From Streptomyces sp. NBC_01591 (lineage in GTDB: Bacteria; Actinomycetota; Actinomycetes; Streptomycetales; Streptomycetaceae), in NCBI RefSeq assembly GCF_035918155.1, contig NZ_CP109327.1:2604001-2668000 (forward strand): 64,000 nucleotides of DNA, given 5' to 3'. Shown one piece after another: positions 1 to 5,747 of the stretch (within the stretch, counting starts at the first letter, position 1; each line of letters begins with the position of its first letter). The translations under genes and the position numbers were made by a program. The notes under the pieces were generated by a model, which worked only from the letters and a program-made list of their open reading frames with translations, ran no database searches and was not told where the DNA came from.

Positions 1-830
1 AGGAAGATCACCGGGAACATGTTGAAGGTCCAGATGGTGGAGAGCAGGATCACCGTGGTGGAGACCGGCCGCAGTCCGGGCAGCGTGATGTGGCGGAACC
101 GCTGCCAGGCGGTGGCGCCGTCCATCTCGGCGGCCTCGTAGTGCTCGCTGGGGATCGACTGCAGTCCGCCGAGCAGGGCGACCATCATGAACGGCACGCC
201 GAGCCAGACGTTGACGGCGATGACGGAGAACTTCGCCCAGGTGGGGTCGTTCAGCCACGGTATGCCGTCGATCCCGCCGCCGGAGAGGATCTTGTTGAGC
301 AGCCCGCGGTCCTCGTTGTAGAGGAAGCGCCAGGCGAAGACGGAGACGAAGCCGGGGATGGCCCAGGGCAGGATGAGCGCCATCCGGTACGCGGAGCGGC
401 CGGCGATGCGGCGGTTGAGGATGTTGGCGAGGGCCATCCCGAGGCAGAAGGTGATGGTCACGCAGGAGACCGTCCACACCAGGGTCCAGCCGAGCGTGCC
501 GAGGAACTGATCGCCCGTGAGGGCGTCGGTGTAGTTGTCCAGACCCACGAACTCGTACGTGGCGGGAATGTGGTTGACACCGATGGACCGTTCGACGTTG
601 CGCTCGTTGGCGTCGGTCAGCGACAGGTAGATGCCGCGGACCAGCGGATAGCCGATGATCACGCCGATCACGACGACGACCGGGGCGACCATGGTCCAGG
701 CGTACCAGTGGGTCGACAGGGCCCGTCGGAGCCTGCTCGGCGGCGGGGGGTTTCCAGTACCGCGGCTCCGGCCGCGGGCGACGACGTCGCCCGCGGCCTT
801 CGCCACCGACTGGCTGGTGTGGACAGCCAT
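1..830 (-). CDS. malF: Maltose/maltodextrin ABC transporter permease, MalF-like (partial, 3' end outside window)
   Basis: Inner-membrane permease of a carbohydrate ABC importer (binding-protein-dependent type I family). About 276 residues lie in the window; the C-terminus is cut off by the window edge. The N-terminus has a 40-residue basic, proline-rich cytoplasmic leader, then a hydrophobic helix beginning WYAWTMVAPVVVVIGVIIG. The EAA loop that contacts the ATPase is visible near residues 237-256 (AAEMDGATAWQRFRHITLP). The ATG at 830 lies 19 bp downstream of the malE stop, so the two genes should be co-transcribed. Assignment to maltose rather than another sugar rests on the adjacent malE and divergent LacI-family malR, an arrangement known in Streptomyces. 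Confidence 0.85.
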   Translation of the reverse strand, partial: MAVHTSQSVAKAAGDVVARGRSRGTGNPPPPSRLRRALSTHWYAWTMVAPVVVVIGVIIGYPLVRGIYLSLTDANERNVERSIGVNHIPATYEFVGLDNYTDALTGDQFLGTLGWTLVWTVSCVTITFCLGMALANILNRRIAGRSAYRMALILPWAIPGFVSVFAWRFLYNEDRGLLNKILSGGGIDGIPWLNDPTWAKFSVIAVNVWLGVPFMMVALLGGLQSIPSEHYEAAEMDGATAWQRFRHITLPGLRPVSTTVILLSTIWTFNMFPVIF

Positions 831-849
831 CAGCCGGCCTGCCTTCCTG

Positions 850-2124
850 TTACTTCCAGCCCTTAAGGAGCTTGCGGTAGGAGTCGCCGGTCGTCTTCGT
901 GGCCTTCTCCGGCGTGGTCTGGCCGGTGAGGACCTTGGTGTACTCGGTGACGAGCGGGGCGAAGAGGCTGCCGGTCTCCGGGATCCAGGGGCGCTCGACG
1001 GCGGTCTCGACGACGGGCTTGAAGAAGCCGACGATCTCGTTGTCGACGACGTCCTGCCTGGCGTAGGCGGAGGTGCGGGTCGGCAGGAGGCTCAGCTCCT
1101 TGGTGACCTTGGCCTGGGTCTCCGCGGAGGTCATGTAGTCGACGAACGCGTAGGAGGCGTCGAGGTTCTTGGAGCCGGCGTAGACGGCCAGGTTGTGACC
1201 GCCCTGCGGGGCGCCCTGCGCGGCGGAGCCGGCCGGGACCGGGGCGATGCCCAGGTTGGCCTTGTCCTTGAACTCCTTGCCGGCGTAGGTGTCGGCGACG
1301 GCCCACGGGCCGTTGATCATCATGGCGACCTTGCCGTCCTTGAAGGACGCCTGCATGTTCTCCCAGCCGTCCGTGGCATCGGTCTTGGCGGCGCCCGAGT
1401 CGACGAGGTCCTTGACGACCTTCATCGCCTTGACGCCCTCGGGGTTGTCGATGGTGACGGACTTGGTGGAGGCGTCGACCATGTCGCCGCCCTCGCCGTA
1501 CAGGAAGGAGAGGAACCAGTACGCGTCGTCGCCGCGCAGGTACATACCGGTCTTGCCGGTCTTGTCCTTGATCTTCTTGGAGACGGTCTTCAGCTCGTCG
1601 ACGGTCTCGGGGACCTCGACACCGGCCTCCTTGAAGATCTTCTTGTTGTAGAAGATGCCCATGGAGTCGATGACCTGCGGCACCGCGTACGTCTTGTCCT
1701 TGTACTTGGTGGACGCGGCGGCCTGCTTGAGGAAGTCGTCCGAGTTCTTCAGCGCGGCGGTGCCGTCGAGCGGGGCCAGGTAGCCGAGGTCGGCGAACTC
1801 GGGGGTCCAGGCGACCTCGGAGCGGATGACATCGGGGGCGTCGGAGCCGGACTGGGCCGCGTTCTTGAACTTGTTCTGCGCGTCACCGAAGGGCACGTTG
1901 ACGTACTTGACCTGGACCTTCGGGTGCTTCTTGGTGAAGTCCTCGGCGATCTTCTTGAAGACCTTGTCCTCGCTGCCCGCGGTGGAGGTGTCCCACCACG
2001 TCACGGTGCCGGAGAGCTCGCCCGAGCTCTTGCTCGTGCCGTCGGACTCGCTGTCGCTGCCGCAGGCGGTCGCCGCGAGCGCCAGGGCCGCGACCAGGGC
2101 GGTGGCCGTTATGCCACGTCGCAT
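850..2124 (-). CDS. malE: Maltose/maltodextrin-binding lipoprotein MalE
   Basis: Extracellular solute-binding protein (family 1, 424 aa) that captures maltodextrins for the downstream permease. The first 21 residues form a lipoprotein signal peptide ending in a lipobox (LAATAC, Cys21) followed by a Ser/Asp/Gly-rich linker. The mature part shows the family pattern TVTWWDTST near the N-terminus and the GPWAVADTY region in the C-terminal lobe. A good ribosome binding site (GAAGGAG) lies about 8 bp before the ATG. It is first in the malEF operon and is transcribed away from malR; the 358-bp divergent region carries repeat elements suited to MalR control. The sugar specificity is inferred from context. 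Confidence 0.88.
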   Translation of the reverse strand: MRRGITATALVAALALAATACGSDSESDGTSKSSGELSGTVTWWDTSTAGSEDKVFKKIAEDFTKKHPKVQVKYVNVPFGDAQNKFKNAAQSGSDAPDVIRSEVAWTPEFADLGYLAPLDGTAALKNSDDFLKQAAASTKYKDKTYAVPQVIDSMGIFYNKKIFKEAGVEVPETVDELKTVSKKIKDKTGKTGMYLRGDDAYWFLSFLYGEGGDMVDASTKSVTIDNPEGVKAMKVVKDLVDSGAAKTDATDGWENMQASFKDGKVAMMINGPWAVADTYAGKEFKDKANLGIAPVPAGSAAQGAPQGGHNLAVYAGSKNLDASYAFVDYMTSAETQAKVTKELSLLPTRTSAYARQDVVDNEIVGFFKPVVETAVERPWIPETGSLFAPLVTEYTKVLTGQTTPEKATKTTGDSYRKLLKGWK

Positions 2125-2208
2125 CTGAACTCCTTCAACTGCCGTACCGCTCCGTCGCGGCGCCGGGTCGACGTGAACGTAACAAGGATGAAAGAACGCC
2201 GAAAGAGT

Positions 2209-2227
2209 TTGCGGAAGATTTCTGCAA
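2209..2227. promoter_or_regulatory. Imperfect inverted repeat upstream of malE, candidate MalR operator
   Basis: TTGCGGAA-GAT-TTCTGCAA is an inverted repeat with one mismatch per 8-bp arm, 85 bp upstream of the malE start. On the malE strand it contains CTTGCAG. It is placed where a LacI-family repressor could block the malE promoter. Apart from this and the repeats at 2367-2390, I see no other clear structure in the 358-bp malE-malR gap. Confidence 0.45.
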
Positions 2228-2366
2228 GTCCCGGCGATCGTTACATTCGCGTGTCCTCACGGTTGCCGTCAAGCCTCTTGACGGCCTACGTCGCACGCTG
2301 GCAACGGCAGGCCACAGCCCTCGGCCCGTGCGGTGCGACGATCCGACCGCCGTCCGCAGAACCGGT

Positions 2367-2390
2367 TCGCAAGACCTTGCAAGATTTTGC
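2367..2390. promoter_or_regulatory. Phased GCAAGA direct repeats between malE and malR, candidate MalR operator
   Basis: GCAAGA occurs twice at a 10-bp spacing (2369-2374 and 2379-2384) and is followed by another GC at the same spacing. On the other strand this reads as repeated CTTGC elements, so they fall on one face of the helix. It lies 93 bp before the malR start and could serve malR autoregulation or malE repression. Binding by MalR is inferred from position. Confidence 0.4.
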
Positions 2391-2468
2391 CGGGAATCCA
2401 TCCCGGGCCGCCGCACGGGCGCGGTCGGCCGATTCATGCGCATGGTGGGCAATCCGACACACGCCCGG

Positions 2469-2474
2469 TACAGT
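2469..2474 (+). promoter_or_regulatory. Candidate -10 box of a leaderless malR promoter
   Basis: TACAGT lies 8 nt before the malR ATG. No purine-rich ribosome binding site is present in the CCACTTCC spacer, so transcription probably starts at or next to the initiation codon. Confidence 0.45.
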
Positions 2475-2482
2475 CCACTTCC

Positions 2483-3520
2483 ATGACCGCACGGCTTGCC
2501 GATATCGCAACTCAGGCGGGGGTCAGCGAAGCGACGGTCAGCCGTGTACTGAACGGCAAGCCCGGTGTTGCAGCGGCCACCCGCGAATCCGTTCTCGCCG
2601 CGCTCGACGTTCTCGGCTACGAACGGCCCGTACGGCTGCGCAGGCGCAGCGCGGGACTGGTCGGCCTGATCACGCCCGAGCTGGAGAACCCCATCTTCCC
2701 CGCCCTGGCCCAGGTCATCGGCCAGGCGCTGACGCGGCAGGGCTACACGCCGGTGCTGGCGACCCAGACCCCCGGCGGCTCCACCGAGGACGAGCTGACC
2801 GAGATGCTGGTCGACCGCGGCGTCTCGGGCATCATCTTCGTCTCCGGGCTGCACGCCGACACCTCGGCCGATATGCAGCGCTATGAGCAACTGCGCGCCA
2901 AGGGTGTCCCGTTCGTCCTGGTCAACGGCTTCTCGCCCAAGGTCCAGGCGCCGTTCATCTCTCCGGACGACCGGGCGGCGATGCGGCTCGCGGTGACGCA
3001 CCTGGTGTCGCTGGGGCATCAGCGGATCGGCCTGGCGGTCGGCCCGAAGCGGTTCGTGCCGGTCCTGCGCAAGATCGAGGGCTTCCACACCACGATGCAG
3101 GACCAGTTGGGCCTCGCGCCGGACGCGGTGGAGGAACTGATCCAGCATTCGCTGTTCACCCTGGAGGGTGGACAGGCCGCGGCGTCCGCGCTGATAGAGC
3201 GGGGCTGTACGGCGGTGGTGTGCGCGAGCGACATGATGGCGCTCGGCGCGATCCGGGCCGCACGGCGGCTGTCGATGCAGGTGCCGCGCGATCTGTCGGT
3301 GGTCGGTTACGACGATTCGCCGCTCATAGCGTTCACCGATCCGCCGCTGACCACGATCCGTCAGCCGGTGACGGCGATGGGCCAGGCCGCCGTGCGCACG
3401 CTCCTGGAGGAGATCGGCGGCACACCCGCCCCGCACAGCGAGTTCGTCTTCATGCCCGAACTGGTCGTTCGCGGTTCAACGGCCGCGGGCCCCGGGCCCG
3501 CTCGGGCCGCCACCGCCTGA
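2483..3520 (+). CDS. malR: LacI-family maltose regulon repressor MalR
   Basis: Transcriptional repressor of 345 aa. The N-terminal LacI helix-turn-helix is clear (LADIATQAGVSEATVSRVLN, about residues 4-23), followed by the hinge and a periplasmic-binding-protein-like effector domain. That domain includes GLITPELENPIFPALAQ and the C-terminal VVGYDDSPLIAFTDPPLTT typical of sugar-responsive LacI proteins. The frame is open further upstream (to 2333), but the ATG at 2483 places the HTH correctly, matches the family length and has a -10 box 8 nt ahead. It is divergent from malEF and predicted to release DNA when maltodextrins are present. Confidence 0.88.
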   Translation: MTARLADIATQAGVSEATVSRVLNGKPGVAAATRESVLAALDVLGYERPVRLRRRSAGLVGLITPELENPIFPALAQVIGQALTRQGYTPVLATQTPGGSTEDELTEMLVDRGVSGIIFVSGLHADTSADMQRYEQLRAKGVPFVLVNGFSPKVQAPFISPDDRAAMRLAVTHLVSLGHQRIGLAVGPKRFVPVLRKIEGFHTTMQDQLGLAPDAVEELIQHSLFTLEGGQAAASALIERGCTAVVCASDMMALGAIRAARRLSMQVPRDLSVVGYDDSPLIAFTDPPLTTIRQPVTAMGQAAVRTLLEEIGGTPAPHSEFVFMPELVVRGSTAAGPGPARAATA

Positions 3521-3638
3521 CCGACCCAGGATCCCACGACCGCTCCTGACGCGCAGTTCCACCACGCACTGATGTGCAACCCGGACCCGACCGGAGGATG
3601 ATCGGGCGGAGGGGCAATTTCTGGCAGACTCTGTGCCT

Positions 3639-4601
3639 ATGGGTGAATTGAGCGTGACATCGAAGGAAGGCCGGTCGGAGGCCACCCCGTCACCCATCGT
3701 GGACGAGGCGGCCCCTGCGGCGAACCCGAAGCGGAACACCGGACGGCGCAACAGCAGCCCGGCGAGACTGCGTTCCCTGCGCTCCCCCCGCCGGCCACGC
3801 ATCTGGTTCGAAATCCTGCTCGTCGCGGCCAGTTACTGGGTGTACTCACTGGTGCGCAACGCCGTCCCGGAACAGCGGACCGAGGCCCTGCGCAACGCCG
3901 ACTGGATCTGGTCGGCGGAGAAGTACCTGGGCATCGCCGTGGAGCAGGCGGTCAACCACGCGGTGAATTCCATGACATGGCTGATCGTCTCGATGAACTA
4001 CTACTACGCGACACTGCACTTCGTCGTCACCGTCTGTGTGCTGGTGTGGCTGTTCCGCTTTCACCCCGGCCGTTACGCGGCGGCCCGGCTGGCCCTGTTC
4101 GCGACCACGGGCGTGGCGCTGCTCGGTTACTACCTGTATCCGCTGGCGCCGCCCCGTCTGATGAACGGCGGCCACTTCATCGACACCGTACTGGTCCATC
4201 AGACCTGGGGTTCGATGGCCTCGGGCAACTTCAAGAACATGTCGAACCAGTACGCGGCGATGCCGTCGATACACATCGGCTGGTCGCTCTGGTGCGGCCT
4301 GACCGTCTTCGCGCTGGCCTCCGCGCCCTGGGCGCGCATCCTGGGCCTGCTCTACCCGACGGTCACCCTGGTCGTCATCGTGTCGACCGCCAACCACTTC
4401 TGGCTGGACGCGCTGGGCGGCATGACGTGCCTGACCTTCGGTTACGCCGTCTCGTACGCCTGGTACGGCTCGCTGCCGCACCACCTCACCAAGCGGGTGC
4501 CGCTGTCGCGCGGGAGGGCACGGCTGGCGGGCCTGTCCGCGGGTGCGCCGATCCGGACCCGGCGCCCGGAGGCGTCCTCAGCGGCGGCCGGCCGCCGCTG
4601 A
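3639..4601 (+). CDS. PAP2-superfamily integral membrane phosphatase/transferase
   Basis: Multi-pass membrane protein of about 320 aa with a basic cytoplasmic N-terminus of about 50 residues and at least five hydrophobic helices. It shows the PAP2_3 (Aur1/Ipt1-like) motifs PPRLM, PSIHIGWSL and NHFWLDALGG. The two histidines are the expected catalytic pair, so it probably hydrolyses or transfers a lipid phosphate such as a phosphoinositol. A GTG at 3633 is two codons upstream. I prefer the ATG at 3639 because CAGACT, a weak -10 box, lies 8 nt before it and no ribosome binding site is present. The stop codon lies inside a perfect 46-bp palindrome. The substrate is unknown. Confidence 0.8.
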   Translation: MGELSVTSKEGRSEATPSPIVDEAAPAANPKRNTGRRNSSPARLRSLRSPRRPRIWFEILLVAASYWVYSLVRNAVPEQRTEALRNADWIWSAEKYLGIAVEQAVNHAVNSMTWLIVSMNYYYATLHFVVTVCVLVWLFRFHPGRYAAARLALFATTGVALLGYYLYPLAPPRLMNGGHFIDTVLVHQTWGSMASGNFKNMSNQYAAMPSIHIGWSLWCGLTVFALASAPWARILGLLYPTVTLVVIVSTANHFWLDALGGMTCLTFGYAVSYAWYGSLPHHLTKRVPLSRGRARLAGLSAGAPIRTRRPEASSAAAGRR

Positions 4602-4612
4602 GGACGCCTCCG
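4567..4612. repeat. Perfect 46-bp loopless palindrome spanning the PAP2 gene stop codon
   Basis: The 23-bp arms are exact reverse complements around the centre 4589/4590, with no spacer. The PAP2 stop codon (4599-4601) is in the right arm. As RNA it would form a very stable hairpin with only a tip turn, so it may end transcription in both directions. It also marks the left edge of the decayed amidohydrolase region. No U-tract follows. Confidence 0.85.
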
Positions 4613-5376
4613 CCCGTCCGCCCGCGACAGCCGCCGCAGCCGGGCCGTGGCCAGCACCTGCCGCACGTCGTAGTGGGCGATCGGCCGGTCCGAGCCCAGC
4701 GCCAGGTACGCCCCGGCGTCGCGCAGGTCCCGGCAGCGCCAGGCCCGCCCGGCCCGCTCGTCGCTGTGGTCGGCGCGGGTGCACGCGGTGTGCGTGGGCT
4801 GCATCGAGGCGATCACCCCGAGCGCGGCGAACCGGGCGGCCAGGCCGTTCGGCACGGTCTCGATGTGCTCGATGCGGTGGCGGAGCCGGCCTCTCTCCCC
4901 CAGCGCCTCCACTGTGTCCAGCACATGCCGCACGGCGGCGTCCCCGATGGCGTGCGTGGCGGTGCGCACCCCGGCGTGGTGCAGATGGTGGACGGCGGCG
5001 GTGTACGCCTGGGGGTCCGGCCAGAACGCCTCGGTGCCCTCCCCGTGGCAGTCGGCGTGCTCCAGCCACGCGGTGCCGCCCTCGACCGCGAGGGCCCGTG
5101 ACCCCGGCGCGTTCCAGGGCCGCGCCGCCGGCCAGGGCGGAGTGCCCGTCGTAGAGCCGGATGAAGGCGGGGGCGCCGCCGATGGCGTCCTCGATGAGGG
5201 CCCGGTCGACGGGCCGGCCGCCGAAGGCGTTGTGGTCCAGGCCCCAGGCGACGATCCACCCCTCGGTCCGTTCGGCCGCTGCCAGGGCGGCGCGCAGCTG
5301 GTCGAGGTCGCGGACGGTGGTGAGGTCCGTGCCGGTGGCCATCTCCAGGCCCCGGACGGGGTGGCTGTGCGCGTCG
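4613..5376 (-). pseudogene. Amidohydrolase (YtcJ-like) remnant, truncated at both ends with internal deletion and frameshift
   Basis: Fragments of one metal-dependent amidohydrolase lie in two minus-strand frames. The N-terminal part (about 5376-5110) reads FDAHSHPVRGLEMATGTDL, with the family's HSHP metal motif, and continues to RLYDGHSALAGGAALERAG. The frame then breaks near 5100-5110 and resumes as GTAWLEHADCHGEG, THAIGDAAVRHVLDTV, HRIEHIE and SDRPIAHYDVRQVLATARL. Relative to the family about 150 central residues are missing, together with the start region and the C-terminal barrel end. No intact start codon or continuous frame exists, so it is non-functional. The right end abuts a TetR fragment on the other strand. 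Confidence 0.75.
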
Positions 5377-5664
5377 AAGGTCCTGGAGCAGTACGAGCAC
5401 GCGGTCCGGCTGCTGCTGGGCGTCGGCTTCGCGATGGCCGAGGTGATGACGGTGATCACCGCGCTGGAGAACCTGCTCCTGGGTTCGGCGCTGGACCTGG
5501 CGGCCCCGGAGACGATGTGGGAGCTCCCGGACGACAACACGACACCGCGCCTCGCCGAGGCGCTGGCCGCGGTGGGCACGGGCCGGGCGGACGCGGCGTT
5601 CGAGCCGGCGCTGGGCGCGTTCATCGGGCACTGCCGCACGCTGTTGGAGGCGACGGAGGCGTAG
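5377..5664 (+). pseudogene. TetR-family regulator, C-terminal fragment only
   Basis: From about 5377 the plus strand encodes KVLEQYEHAVRLLLGVGFA and then about 75 residues ending LGAFIGHCRTLLEATEA and TAG. The composition and pattern match the C-terminal ligand-binding domain of tetracycline-repressor-like proteins. The DNA-binding N-terminus is absent: the frame upstream belongs to the reverse of the amidohydrolase fragment. A divergent TetR/amidohydrolase pair that lost both 5' ends in one deletion explains the arrangement. No translation start of its own is apparent. Confidence 0.6.
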
Positions 5665-5676
5665 GGCCTGTCCGGC
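5662..5676 (+). repeat. 15-bp repeat TAGGGCCTGTCCGGC, copy 1
   Basis: Identical to 28125-28139. In both places the first three bases are the TAG stop of the gene in front. Here only this end is present. It resembles the tip of a dispersed intergenic inverted-repeat element of Streptomyces (family recollection, not verified). Confidence 0.5.
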
Positions 5677-5690
5677 AGCCCTGGTGCGCG

Positions 5691-5740
5691 GCGCGGTGAC
5701 GCCGGTGCGCGTCTGTGCAGCGCGGTGACGCCGGTGCGCG
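5691..5740. repeat. 21-bp direct repeat (two exact copies, 29-bp period)
   Basis: 5691-5711 and 5720-5740 are identical 21-mers starting GCGCGGTGACGCC, just past the 3' end of glnE. They fill most of the short gap between the TetR fragment and glnE. The function is unknown; it may be slippage debris from the neighbouring deletion. Confidence 0.7.
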
Positions 5741-5747
5741 GCCCGCA

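Noticed and set aside
655..2886. 743-codon plus-strand open frame across malE and the malE-malR gap
   Set aside because: It is antisense to malE, is rich in Leu/Gly/Val/Asp repeats typical of the complement of high-GC coding DNA, and runs into malR out of frame.
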